DNA from: UBA1367 sp040268355
GTDB lineage: Bacteria > Actinomycetota > Coriobacteriia > Coriobacteriales > Atopobiaceae
Length of the DNA stretch: 47,683 nt
Direction: 5' to 3'
NCBI GenBank assembly: GCA_040268355.1
Contig: JAWRIT010000107.1
Location: forward strand, 1-47,683
Below, in pieces: positions 24,757-33,629 of the stretch. Under the pieces are notes generated by a model. The model saw only the letters and a program-made list of their open reading frames with translations. It was not told the DNA's origin and searched no databases. The first letter of the stretch is position 1, and each line of letters opens with the position of its first letter. Position numbers and translations under genes: made by a program.

Positions 24757-26178
24757 ATGTCGTTCGACAACAAGATCATGCTCATCACCTACGCCGACAG
24801 CCTGGGGGAGAACCTCGCCGACCTCGACCAGGTGCTCGACACCTACTTCGAGAAGGCCATCGGCGGCGTGCACATCCTGCCGTTCTTCCCCAGCTCGGCC
24901 GACCGCGGCTTTGCCCCCATGCGCTACGACATCGTCGACCCGGCCTTCGGGACCTGGGACGACGTCAAGCGCATCGGCGAGAAGCGCTACCTCATGTTCG
25001 ATTTCATGATCAACCACATCTCGCGCCAGTCCCCCTACTTCCAGGACTTCCTGGCCAAGAAGGACGAGAGCGAGTTCGCCGACTTCTTCATTCGGTACAA
25101 GGACTTCTGGGCGGCCGAGGGAGGGTTCCCCACGCAGGAGCAGGTCGACGCCATCTACAAGCGCAAGCCGCGCGCGCCCTACGTGGACGCCACCTTCGCC
25201 GACGGCACCACCGAGAAGCTCTGGTGCACCTTTGGCGAGGAGCAGATCGACATCAACGTGAAGAGCGAGCGGGCCCAGCGCTTCTTTGCCGAGACCCTGC
25301 GCACCATGGCAGACAACAACGCCGCCATCATCCGCCTGGACGCCTTCGCCTACGCCTGCAAGCGCCCCGGCGGCAGCTGCTTCTTCGAGCAGCCCGACAC
25401 GAGCGAGCTGCTCGACGCCATGCAGGACGTGCTCGGCAAGGACGTCACCATCCTGCCCGAGATCCACGAGCACTACACCATCCAGATGAAGGTCGCCGAG
25501 ATGGGCTATTGGATCTACGACTTCGCCCTGCCGGTGCTGACGCTGCACGCGCTGTACTCCGGCGACGGGACCTACCTCAAGCGCTGGCTGGAGATGAGCC
25601 CCAAGCACCAGTTCACCACGCTCGACACCCACGACGGCCTGGGCATCGTTGACGTCAAGGACCTGCTGCCCGACGAGGAGACCGACTGGGTCAAGGACCG
25701 GATGTTCTCCGAGGGCGCCAACGTCAAGCGGATCTACAACACCGAGGCGTACAACAACCTGGACATCTACCAGGTCAACACCACCTACTACAGCGCGCTG
25801 GGCAACGACGACGCAGCCTATGACCTCGCCCGCGCCATCCAGTTCTTTGCGCCGGGCATCCCCATGGTCTACTACGTGGGCCTGCTCGCCGGGGCCAACG
25901 ACATCGAGCTGCTCGAGTCCACCAAGGAGGGGCGCAACATCAACCGTCACTACTACTCGCTGGACGAGATCGCCCGCGAGGTCGAGCGCCCGGTCGTCAA
26001 GGAGCTCGTGCGGCTGATGGAGCTGCGCAACACCCATCCTGCCTTTGACATCGAGGGCGATATGGAGGTCACCATCCCCTCCGAGGGGCGTCTCTCCATC
26101 CGCCGCAGCTCCGGTGGGGCGTGGGCTCAGCTCGACGCCGACCTCTCCGCGCACACCTACGAGATCACGCATTCCTAA
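24757..26178 (+). CDS. gtfA: Sucrose phosphorylase (GH13_18)
   Basis: A 473-residue GH13 subfamily 18 enzyme that splits sucrose with phosphate into alpha-glucose 1-phosphate and fructose, saving one ATP. The nucleophile Asp195 is in IIRLDAFAY and the acid/base Glu235 in ILPEIHEHY, matching Bifidobacterium sucrose phosphorylase Asp192 and Glu232; TLDTHDGLGIVD holds the stabilising Asp. Sucrose-6'-phosphate phosphorylases are close relatives, and with a PTS nearby that activity is possible. AAGGAGG precedes the ATG. Confidence 0.9.
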   Translation: MSFDNKIMLITYADSLGENLADLDQVLDTYFEKAIGGVHILPFFPSSADRGFAPMRYDIVDPAFGTWDDVKRIGEKRYLMFDFMINHISRQSPYFQDFLAKKDESEFADFFIRYKDFWAAEGGFPTQEQVDAIYKRKPRAPYVDATFADGTTEKLWCTFGEEQIDINVKSERAQRFFAETLRTMADNNAAIIRLDAFAYACKRPGGSCFFEQPDTSELLDAMQDVLGKDVTILPEIHEHYTIQMKVAEMGYWIYDFALPVLTLHALYSGDGTYLKRWLEMSPKHQFTTLDTHDGLGIVDVKDLLPDEETDWVKDRMFSEGANVKRIYNTEAYNNLDIYQVNTTYYSALGNDDAAYDLARAIQFFAPGIPMVYYVGLLAGANDIELLESTKEGRNINRHYYSLDEIAREVERPVVKELVRLMELRNTHPAFDIEGDMEVTIPSEGRLSIRRSSGGAWAQLDADLSAHTYEITHS

Positions 26179-26187
26179 GTGCCGTGA

Positions 26188-26217
26188 CACCCTGGAGGCC
26201 CCGCGACCTCCAGGGTG
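26188..26217 (+). terminator. Hairpin after the sucrose phosphorylase gene
   Basis: Perfect 11-bp inverted repeat CACCCTGGAGG / CCTCCAGGGTG with an 8-base loop, 10 bases past the stop codon. It is not followed by a T-tract, so termination may be partial. Confidence 0.6.
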
Positions 26218-26319
26218 CGCGGATTGTCCGTGGGGCAGCGTCGTGAGGCCGCGCGAGCGGGCGGGGTCGCGCTACGATAAGAACGCGAGAACAACTATTA
26301 CTCGAGCGGGGCGGGAACC

Positions 26320-27303
26320 ATGGACATCAACGAAATCGCGCGACTCGCGGGCGTTTCGCGGGCGACCGTGTCACGCTACCTCAACAACGGCTACGTGAGC
26401 CAGGAGAAGCGTCGGCTCATCAGTCAGGTCATCCAGGAGACGGGGTACGTGCCCTCGCAGTCGGCACAGCAGCTGCGCACGGGCAAGACCAACCTGGTCG
26501 GCATCATCATCCCCAAGATCAACAGCCAGTCGGTCTCGCGCATGGTGGCCGGCGTCACCGAGAGCTTCTCGGGCACCACCTACCACACGCTGCTTGCCAA
26601 CACCAACAACAGGCCCGACGAGGAGGTCCGCTGCCTGCGCGCCTTTGCCGAACGGCCGCGCGTCGACGGCATCATCCTGCTTGCGACCGTCATCACCAAC
26701 GACCATCTGGACGCCTTGGGCGCCCTGCAGGTGCCCGTGGTCATCCTCGGGCAGCACATCGAGGGATTCAGCTGCGTGTACCACGAGGACTACCGAGCCA
26801 CCTTCGAGGTCGCCGGCATCGCCCTGCGCACCGCCCGCCATCCCGCTTTCATCGGCGTGCGTGACGACGATGTCGCCGCCGGCACCATGCGCCACCGGGG
26901 CTTTCTCGACGCCTGCCATGCGGCCGGCATCGAGCCGTCCCCCAAGGCCCAGGTCGTGGGCGACTTCACCGTCGAGGCGGGCTACCTGTGCTGCGAGCAG
27001 ATCATGGACCGGCTCCCCGAGACCGACGCCATCGTATGCGCGACCGACACCATGGCCTACGGTGCCATGACCTGCCTGCGCGAGTACGGGCACCGCGTGC
27101 CGGAGGACGTGCAGGTCACCGGCGTCGGAGACTCCGAGCTCTCGCGCATCCTCGTGCCCTCGGTCACCTCGGCGCACCTCTTCTACAAGACGAGCGGGCG
27201 AGAGGCCAGCAAGATGCTGCTCAAGGCCATGGACGACGGCGACGAGATCCCCCGCCAGCTCAAGATGGGATACGAGGTCTACGGGCGCAACTCCACGCGC
27301 TGA
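26320..27303 (+). CDS. scrR: LacI/GalR-family repressor, probably of the sucrose genes
   Basis: A 327-residue LacI-family regulator. Residues 1-50 are the HTH and hinge (MDINEIARLAGVSRATVSRY, then PSQSAQQLRTGKTNLVG), followed by a periplasmic-binding-protein-like effector domain. It sits between sucrose phosphorylase and the PTS gene. The shared 12-base motif before scrA, scrK and scrB has a central CG, as LacI-family operators do, which supports it as the regulator. Typical inducers would be sucrose 6-phosphate or fructose derivatives; this is inferred from context. Confidence 0.88.
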   Translation: MDINEIARLAGVSRATVSRYLNNGYVSQEKRRLISQVIQETGYVPSQSAQQLRTGKTNLVGIIIPKINSQSVSRMVAGVTESFSGTTYHTLLANTNNRPDEEVRCLRAFAERPRVDGIILLATVITNDHLDALGALQVPVVILGQHIEGFSCVYHEDYRATFEVAGIALRTARHPAFIGVRDDDVAAGTMRHRGFLDACHAAGIEPSPKAQVVGDFTVEAGYLCCEQIMDRLPETDAIVCATDTMAYGAMTCLREYGHRVPEDVQVTGVGDSELSRILVPSVTSAHLFYKTSGREASKMLLKAMDDGDEIPRQLKMGYEVYGRNSTR

Positions 27304-27610
27304 GGCGGCTGGCGGCAACAGACGAGCTCGGGAGACTCTTTCCCTCCTTGCATAAGGGCAGCTCATCGCTCCGTGACGAAATTGGCATAGGATGATATTA
27401 GGTACTTTACCTGCCCTTTTCTTGGTGACAGAGACTTTTGGCAGAAACCTTGTTCACTTCCTCCTCTTTTCTCGTTCACAAATCCTTCAGAAGACGGTAT
27501 CATCTCTCTGTGTGGGAACGATTTCATAGCCGAGTCTGGCGAGCGGCTCATGCGTACCCACCCCACTTAGGTATGCGGAAACGGCAGTACTACGGAAAAG
27601 GGAGGGTTCT
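27304..27610 (+). promoter_or_regulatory. scrA upstream region with promoter
   Basis: A 307-base region with an AT-richer middle. TTCACA (27475-27480, five of six), exactly 17 bases, and TATCAT (27498-27503) form a good sigma-70-type promoter, giving a start near 27510 and a leader of about 100 bases. The operator motif begins directly after. No clear antiterminator hairpin was found. Confidence 0.7.
27514..27525 (-). promoter_or_regulatory. Operator motif at the scrA transcription start
   Basis: GGGAACGATTTC is the exact reverse complement of the motif before scrK. It lies 10 bases after the -10 hexamer, where a bound repressor would block the start of transcription. Confidence 0.65.
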
Positions 27611-29596
27611 ATGGCTAGTGAACACACACAAGCTGCCAAGGAAATCCTTGCTGCGGTAGGCGGGCCCGGGAACGTCGTCTCGGCCGCCCATTGCGCAACC
27701 CGTCTGCGCATCGTCATCGCGGACGACTCGAAGGTCGACATGGACGCCGTGGAGGACGCCGCCCTCGCCAAGGGCAACTTCCAGGCCGCCGGCCAGCTCC
27801 AGGTCATCTACGGAACCGGCACGGTCAACAAGGTCTACGACGAGTTCTGCTCGCAGGGCAACATCGCCGCCGGCTCCACCGACGACGCCAAGGCGGCGGC
27901 TGCTGCCAAGGGCAACCCCATCCAGCGCGCCACCAAGGCGCTCGGCGACGTCTTCGTGCCCATCATCCCGGCCATCGTCGCCTCCGGTCTGCTCATGGGC
28001 CTCACCGAGGGCCTGAACAACGCCATGGACGGCGCCCTCAGCATGAACAGCTGGTGGATCCTCATCCACGCGTTCTCCAACGCCTCGTTCGTCTTCCTGC
28101 AGATCCTCATCGGCTTCTCGGCCGCGCGCGTCTTCGGCGGCAACGAGTTCCTCGGCGGCGTCATCGGCATGATCATGAACCACACCGGCCTCATGAACGC
28201 CTGGAGCATCCCTGGTGCGCTCGGCTACCTGGTCGTCGGTTCCGACGCCGCTGCTCAGACGCTGGGCATCGCCGCGACGGAGGCCTCAGCAGACGCCATC
28301 ATGGCCGCCGGGTATGTGCCCCAGGTGCAGCTGCTCGGCTTCTTGAACGTGACGCTGCAGGGCTACCAGGGCCACGTCATCCCCGTCGTGGTCGCCGTCT
28401 TCCTGATGTGCAAGCTCGAGAAGTGGCTGCACGCGCACGTGCCCGACATGCTCGACCTGTTTGTGACCCCGCTGGTGACGGTGCTCGTCACCGGCCTTGC
28501 CACCATGGTCGTCATCGGCCCGATCTTCTCGCTGGTCGAAGAGTACGTGATGCAGTTCTTCGAGTTCTTGCTATCAATACCGTTCGGCCTGGGCGGGGCC
28601 TTGGCGGGCGCCATATACCCGCTGACCGTCGTCTTGGGCGTGCACCACATGTTCAACGCGCTTGAGGCCGGACTGGTCGCCCAGGGTGCCGATGGCTTCA
28701 ACCCCATCATCTCCGCCGCCAACGTGGCGCAGGGCGCCGCCTGCTTCGCCGTCTTCGTGAAGACCGCCTCCGCCAAGAAGAAGGGTCTCGCGCTGCCCTC
28801 CGGCATCTCCTCGCTGCTGGGCATCACCGAGCCTGCCATCTACGGTGTGAACCTGCCCGCCCTCAAGCCGTTCATCGCCGCCATCTGCGGCGCCGCGGCC
28901 GGTGGCGCGATCAGCTCGTTCCTTGGCCTGTACTCCATCGCCTACGGCATCACGGGCGTCTTTGGGTACCTCATCACCTCTGATCCGGTCAAGTACACCA
29001 TCGTCGTGGCCGTGGCCTTCGCCGTTTCCTTCGCGGTCACCATGGTCCTCTACAGCGACGACGAGAAGACCAAGGCCGCCGCGGAGCGCGAGGCCGCCAA
29101 GGCAGCCGCGCCCGAGACGCCCAAGCAGGTCGACGCCGTCGCCGAGGCCGGCGTGCTCGCCAGCCCCATGAGCGGCAACGCCATCGCCATGACAGATGCC
29201 CCTGACGCCGTGTTCGCGTCTTTGGCCATGGGCAACGGCGCTGTGGTCGAGCCCACGGACGGTGCGGTCTACTCCCCCGTCGACGGCTCGGTCACCATGC
29301 TGTTCGACACCCAGCACGCCGTGGGTCTCATGTCTGATGACGGCATCGAGGTCCTGATCCACATCGGCGTCGACACCGTCGAGCTCGGCGGTGCGCCCTT
29401 CACCGCGCATGTCGCGGCGGGCGACCGCGTGAAGGCCGGACAGCTGCTCATCGAGGCGGACCTGGACGGCATCGTCGAGGCCGGCAAGAAGACGGCCACC
29501 ATGGTCATCGTCACCAACACCGACGACTACGCCTCCGTGACGCCTGAGCTGGGTGCCGTGAAGGCTGGTCAGAAGCTTGTGACCGCGAAGAAGTAG
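27611..29596 (+). CDS. scrA: PTS sucrose-type EIIBCA permease
   Basis: A 661-residue glucose-superfamily PTS permease that imports and phosphorylates its sugar. Domain order: EIIB (1-90) with phospho-Cys28 in AAHCATRLRIV; EIIC (about 105-465) with ten or so membrane segments and the conserved GITEPAIYGVNLP motif; an Ala/Glu-rich linker; EIIA (about 510-661) with the phospho-His584 in VLIHIGVDTVEL. The B-C-A order and the neighbouring GH32, fructokinase and LacI genes indicate sucrose, though trehalose or beta-glucoside types share the fold. GGGAGGG precedes the ATG. Confidence 0.92.
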   Translation: MASEHTQAAKEILAAVGGPGNVVSAAHCATRLRIVIADDSKVDMDAVEDAALAKGNFQAAGQLQVIYGTGTVNKVYDEFCSQGNIAAGSTDDAKAAAAAKGNPIQRATKALGDVFVPIIPAIVASGLLMGLTEGLNNAMDGALSMNSWWILIHAFSNASFVFLQILIGFSAARVFGGNEFLGGVIGMIMNHTGLMNAWSIPGALGYLVVGSDAAAQTLGIAATEASADAIMAAGYVPQVQLLGFLNVTLQGYQGHVIPVVVAVFLMCKLEKWLHAHVPDMLDLFVTPLVTVLVTGLATMVVIGPIFSLVEEYVMQFFEFLLSIPFGLGGALAGAIYPLTVVLGVHHMFNALEAGLVAQGADGFNPIISAANVAQGAACFAVFVKTASAKKKGLALPSGISSLLGITEPAIYGVNLPALKPFIAAICGAAAGGAISSFLGLYSIAYGITGVFGYLITSDPVKYTIVVAVAFAVSFAVTMVLYSDDEKTKAAAEREAAKAAAPETPKQVDAVAEAGVLASPMSGNAIAMTDAPDAVFASLAMGNGAVVEPTDGAVYSPVDGSVTMLFDTQHAVGLMSDDGIEVLIHIGVDTVELGGAPFTAHVAAGDRVKAGQLLIEADLDGIVEAGKKTATMVIVTNTDDYASVTPELGAVKAGQKLVTAKK

Positions 29597-29624
29597 CTTC
29601 GCGCTCCCACAGCAGCAACACGCA

Positions 29625-29663
29625 CAGGGCGGGGTGGTCGCACACGGCGGTCACCCCGCCCTG
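29625..29663 (+). terminator. Strong GC hairpin after scrA
   Basis: Perfect 12-bp inverted repeat CAGGGCGGGGTG / CACCCCGCCCTG with a 15-base loop, 29 bases past the scrA stop. No T-run follows. It may limit transcription into the next genes. Confidence 0.55.
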
Positions 29664-29690
29664 CTGGTGTCGTCCCACAAGGAGCGATCC

Positions 29691-30224
29691 GTGACAGCTG
29701 AGCCCCCATCAAGCGAAGATCGCCTGCGATCCTGGCTTCAGGCGCATGGCCACGTGCAGGGGAACCGCTCCCGATGGGGACGTGTGATCCCAACGGAGCC
29801 CCATCCCACCGGCGTGCCGCAGCCCCTCATGGACGCGAGCGCCCTCCAGCGACGCTTTGTCGCCTGCGCCCACGCCACGCCCGCACCGGGGCCCGACCTC
29901 TGCGCGAGCTGGGTGGAGCAGGCCTTCTCACGACTGGGCTTCGGGGTCGTGCTGGGCGACGCCGCGCACCTCTATGACAGCTACTGCCATCACATCCGTC
30001 TGAACGAGCTGAAAGTTGGCATGATCGTTGCGGTGTCCCGCCATCCCTTCGCACCGCAAGGCCGCATCCACGGTCACGTGGGGCTCTACGCTGGCGACGA
30101 CACGATCCTGGATGCGGTCGAGGATCAGATTCGCACGACACCGCTGTCGCTGTGGCTCACCGCCTATGGCCTGATGAGCGAGCCGCGCTGGGGCTGGCTG
30201 GGAAGCATGGACCTCAGCTTGTAG
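29691..30224 (+). CDS. Small NlpC/P60- or CHAP-like cysteine peptidase/amidase
   Basis: A 177-residue protein. A Cys in DLCASWVEQAFSRLGFG, at the start of a helix, and a His in GHVGLYAGDDTILDA about 75 residues later fit the Cys-His pattern of the NlpC/P60-CHAP superfamily, which cuts peptidoglycan peptides. No signal peptide or cell-wall-binding domain is present, so an intracellular or non-classical role is possible. Start taken at the GTG at 29691, with AAGGAG seven bases upstream. It lies between scrA and the DUF956 gene without obvious metabolic connection. Confidence 0.65.
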   Translation: MTAEPPSSEDRLRSWLQAHGHVQGNRSRWGRVIPTEPHPTGVPQPLMDASALQRRFVACAHATPAPGPDLCASWVEQAFSRLGFGVVLGDAAHLYDSYCHHIRLNELKVGMIVAVSRHPFAPQGRIHGHVGLYAGDDTILDAVEDQIRTTPLSLWLTAYGLMSEPRWGWLGSMDLSL

Positions 30225-30370
30225 GCGCCCAGCATACGACCCGTCCGACAAGGCGCGTGGCCCCCAGCCTCCGTTGGCGGCTGAGCTCGCGACGGCACGG
30301 ACGGTTGCGCTACAGTGACTAGAGCTGGTTGGTTGCGCCGTATGCGCACGAGGATCGGGAAGGACCTGGC

Positions 30371-30763
30371 ATGGCGCAGTCGATGAACAGCACCGTGGAC
30401 CTGACCATACGAGCCACGTCGTTCGCAGGGCTTGGCACCTACGGACACATGATGGTGGGCAACGCGGCCCTCGAGTTTTACAACGAGCGCAATCCTGAGG
30501 ACTACATCCAGATACCTTGGGAAGAGGTGGACCACATAGCGGCCGAGGTCGTGGGAAAGAAGGTCCTGCGCTTTGCCGTGTTCGTCCGCCAGGGCGGGCA
30601 TTTCGCGTTCTCCACGCGCGACAACATCGCCACCCTTCGCGCCGTGCGCTCCTACGTGGATGAGGAGAAGCTGGTGCGCTCGGCATCGTTTTTCGATGTC
30701 ATCAAGGCCGGTCTTCGCGGCCTGTGGTCGCTGGTGACAACGCCGTTCAGGCGTCACGACTAG
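30371..30763 (+). CDS. DUF956 (ManO-like) protein
   Basis: A 130-residue protein beginning MAQSMNSTVDLTIRATSFAG with GTYGHMMVGNAALEFYN and IPWEEVDHI, the features of the DUF956 family, usually the last gene of mannose-family PTS operons and thought to tune their expression. No mannose PTS is in view, so it is either displaced or works with a PTS elsewhere. The C-terminus ends in a basic tail (FRRHD). GGGAAGGA lies before the ATG. Confidence 0.8.
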   Translation: MAQSMNSTVDLTIRATSFAGLGTYGHMMVGNAALEFYNERNPEDYIQIPWEEVDHIAAEVVGKKVLRFAVFVRQGGHFAFSTRDNIATLRAVRSYVDEEKLVRSASFFDVIKAGLRGLWSLVTTPFRRHD

Positions 30764-30899
30764 ACCCGCGCCAGCCCCTGGCTGCCGATCCGGCGACTCC
30801 CAGACACGCGAGGCCCACCCCTCACCTATCAGTTGCAGGCGGTCACGTATGCGTTCTCGCAGCGGTAACGTCCATGCCCTATGCTGCTTCTATGCATGT

Positions 30900-30911
30900 G
30901 AAATCGTTCCC
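30900..30911 (+). promoter_or_regulatory. Operator motif before scrK
   Basis: GAAATCGTTCCC lies 19 bases before the fructokinase start codon and after a weak -10 TATGCT (30880-30885). It is the exact reverse complement of the motif before scrA. Confidence 0.65.
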
Positions 30912-30930
30912 TCATCCGAAAGGAGTCCCC

Positions 30931-31899
30931 ATGACCTCCGTAACCGCGCTTGGCGAGCTGCTCATCGACTTCACCGACGCTGGCGTCTCCGCCTCCGGCC
31001 AGAAGCTCTTCGAGCGCAATCCGGGCGGCGCACCAGCCAATGTGCTGGTGGCCCTCAAGAGGCTCGGTCACGACGTCGCCTTCATCGGCAAGGTCGGCAC
31101 CGACATGCACGGCGACTTCCTGCGCGAGACCCTTGAGGACAACGGCATCGACTGCACGGGCCTCATCAGCGACCCCGACTTCTTCACCACGCTCGCCTTC
31201 GTTGCCCTCGACGAGCAGGGCGATCGCTCCTTCTCCTTTGCCCGCAAGCCCGGCGCAGACACGCAGCTGCGCGCCGACGAGCTGCCGCTCGACCTCATCC
31301 GTGGTAGCAAGGTCTTCCACGTGGGTTCGCTCTCCCTCACCGACGAGCCCGCCCGCTCCGCCACCGTCGCGGCGCTCGACGCCGCCAAGGAGGCAGGCTG
31401 CGTCATGAGCTACGACCCCAACTACCGCGACTCGCTCTGGCCCTCCGCAGACGCCGCCGCCGAACAGATGCGCTCCATTGCCACCTACATGGACCTCGTC
31501 AAGATGTCTGCCGAGGAGTGCCCGCTCATGACCGAGTTCGCTGACCCCGCGGAGGCGGCGTCCGCCCTGCTCGAGCAGGGAGCAAGCGTCGTGGTGGTCA
31601 CGCTTGACGCCGACGGCGCCCTCGTCTCGACGCAGGACGGCTCGCTCATGGTGCCGAGCTTCCGCGTGGAGGCCGTGGACACCACCGGTGCCGGCGACGC
31701 GTTCTGGGGCGGCTTCCTCACGGCCTTCGTGGAGAGCGGCCTGAAGCCAGAGCTCGTCTCCATCGACCGCGCCGCCTCGTTCGCCCGTTTCGGCAACGCC
31801 GTGGCGAGCCTGTGCGTGCGCAACCGCGGCGCCATCCCCGCGATGCCGGAGCGCAAGGACGTCGAGGAGATCTTGGCCACCCGCGAGGACCAGCGGTAG
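30931..31899 (+). CDS. scrK: Fructokinase (PfkB/ribokinase family)
   Basis: A 322-residue PfkB-family sugar kinase phosphorylating the fructose freed from sucrose to fructose 6-phosphate. The N-terminal ALGELLIDFTDAG and FERNPGGAPANVLVAL are the first PfkB signature, and the second, DTTGAGDAFWGGF, holds the catalytic base Asp256. Length is normal. AAAGGAG precedes the ATG, with the sugar operator motif just upstream. A perfect palindrome follows the stop codon. Confidence 0.93.
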   Translation: MTSVTALGELLIDFTDAGVSASGQKLFERNPGGAPANVLVALKRLGHDVAFIGKVGTDMHGDFLRETLEDNGIDCTGLISDPDFFTTLAFVALDEQGDRSFSFARKPGADTQLRADELPLDLIRGSKVFHVGSLSLTDEPARSATVAALDAAKEAGCVMSYDPNYRDSLWPSADAAAEQMRSIATYMDLVKMSAEECPLMTEFADPAEAASALLEQGASVVVVTLDADGALVSTQDGSLMVPSFRVEAVDTTGAGDAFWGGFLTAFVESGLKPELVSIDRAASFARFGNAVASLCVRNRGAIPAMPERKDVEEILATREDQR

Positions 31900-31909
31900 C
31901 GATTCTCCA

Positions 31910-31933
31910 CGGGGGGCCATCGATGGCCCCCCG
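31910..31933. terminator. Perfect GC palindrome after scrK
   Basis: A 24-base perfect palindrome centred on ATCGAT with G/C-run arms, 10 bases past the scrK stop. The stem can form in either direction; no T-tract is present. The same hairpin could insulate the second GH32 gene. Confidence 0.6.
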
Positions 31934-32070
31934 CCGCACTCGTCACCCTTGCCACGCCCCGCCCGAACGCACGACGCTGAGGTTGGCATATGGTCCGAGG
32001 AGTCTGTGCCACTGGCATCCTGGTGGGGCAGACCCCGGACCGGACGTCGCCGGACCCAAAGGAGCTCACC

Positions 32071-33600
32071 ATGCAGATGCACGTCAACCTCGACTATCGC
32101 CAGCACAACTGGCGGCTCGGCTTTCATTTGCAGACGCCCACCGGCTGGCTCTCGGACCCAAACGGCCTCTGCCAGTTCAAGGGCGAGTACCACATCTTCC
32201 ACCAGTATGCGCCGCGCTGGCCGTGGGCCGGGCACGGCTGGGGCCATTGGACCAGCAGCGACCTGATTCGCTGGGAGTTCCATCGCGGTGCCATCATCCC
32301 CGAGATGGAACTTGACGCCAACGGGTCGTACTCCGGCTCCGCCGTGGTGCGCGACGGCGAGATGTGGTGCTACTACACCGGCAACGTGCTGGAGCCAGGC
32401 GAGCACAACTACGACTACGAGGGTCGGCAGGCCAACGAGACGCTCGTCGTCTCCCGGGACGGGCGCACCTTTGGGCCGCGCCAACTGGTGCTGGGAAACG
32501 ACGGCTACCCCGCCTACTGCAGCTGCCATGTGCGCGACCCCAAGGTCTGGTGGCAGAACGACACCTGGAACATGCTGCTCGGCGCGCGCACGATGGACGA
32601 CCATCCCGCCATGCTGCTCTACCAGAGCCCGGACGGCATCACTGATTGGAAACTCACCGGCAGCTGCACCACCAGCTCCGGCAAGCCCTTCGGCTACATG
32701 TGGGAGTGCCCCAACATCGTGACCCTCGGCGGACGCGAGTTCTTCTTCGTGTGTCCGCAGGGCGTCCCCAGCCGCATGACCAAGTTCCAGAACAACTTTA
32801 ACAGCGGCTACTTCCCCGTGGAGGGAACGGTCATCGACCTGCTCTCGGGCGATCCTGACCTCATGGACGCGGACGCGCCGTACGGCTGCATCGACGAGGA
32901 GACCTTCGTGGAGCTGGACTACGGCTTCGACTTCTACGCGCCACAGGTCTTTACCGACGAGCGTGGCCGGCAGATCCTGGTGGGCTGGATGGGCCTTCCC
33001 GACATCGAGATGCAATATCAGGTTCCCACCTACGAGTGGCTGCACACCCTCACCTGGCTGCGCGAGCTGTCCGTGAACGAGGCCGGCAAGATCTGCCAGT
33101 GGCCCTGCGAGGAGTACGATGCCCTGCATGGCGAGCGGGTGGACTTCACGCCCGAGGGCGCTGTGGACAACGTGGGCAAGCTCGGGACCTCGAACTACGA
33201 TGCGTTCGACATCGAGGGCGCCATCGGCGCGCGGTTCGCCAATGGCACGGCTGACGTGTGGCTCTCTGGCATCGAGGGCGAGGGACGGATCCTGCTGAAC
33301 GCCGACCTCGAGCTGGCGGTGATCGGGGACATGATCGAGCTCTCATTCAAGGGCATCGCTGGCGGCTACCGCACGGTGCGCCGCCTGCCGCTCTCGGAGC
33401 TGTCGGCCGGTAGGCTCGAGGATGTGCGCATGGTGGTGGACACCAGCGCCGTCGAGATCTACCTCAATGGCGGCGAGCACACCATGAGCACGCGCTGGTG
33501 GCCGCAGGAGATCACCAACCTGTGCGTCAGCTCCACGTTCGCGGCAGCCGAGAGCTACGCCTACGAGATGGGCCGCTTCGAGTTCGTCGACCTCTGCTAG
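32071..33600 (+). CDS. Second GH32 beta-fructosidase
   Basis: A 509-residue GH32 enzyme, paralogous to the first but clearly diverged. The nucleophile Asp29 lies in WLSDPNG, where Ser replaces the usual Asn. The stabiliser Asp156 is in RDPKVW and the acid/base Glu212 in ECPNIV. No signal peptide is visible, so it acts inside the cell. It may prefer a different substrate, such as fructo-oligosaccharides or unphosphorylated sucrose. AAAGGAG precedes the ATG; an upstream in-frame start at 31990 lacks family sequence. Confidence 0.9.
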   Translation: MQMHVNLDYRQHNWRLGFHLQTPTGWLSDPNGLCQFKGEYHIFHQYAPRWPWAGHGWGHWTSSDLIRWEFHRGAIIPEMELDANGSYSGSAVVRDGEMWCYYTGNVLEPGEHNYDYEGRQANETLVVSRDGRTFGPRQLVLGNDGYPAYCSCHVRDPKVWWQNDTWNMLLGARTMDDHPAMLLYQSPDGITDWKLTGSCTTSSGKPFGYMWECPNIVTLGGREFFFVCPQGVPSRMTKFQNNFNSGYFPVEGTVIDLLSGDPDLMDADAPYGCIDEETFVELDYGFDFYAPQVFTDERGRQILVGWMGLPDIEMQYQVPTYEWLHTLTWLRELSVNEAGKICQWPCEEYDALHGERVDFTPEGAVDNVGKLGTSNYDAFDIEGAIGARFANGTADVWLSGIEGEGRILLNADLELAVIGDMIELSFKGIAGGYRTVRRLPLSELSAGRLEDVRMVVDTSAVEIYLNGGEHTMSTRWWPQEITNLCVSSTFAAAESYAYEMGRFEFVDLC

Positions 33601-33629
33601 CTGCAGACGACGAGGGCGAAGGGGTACGG

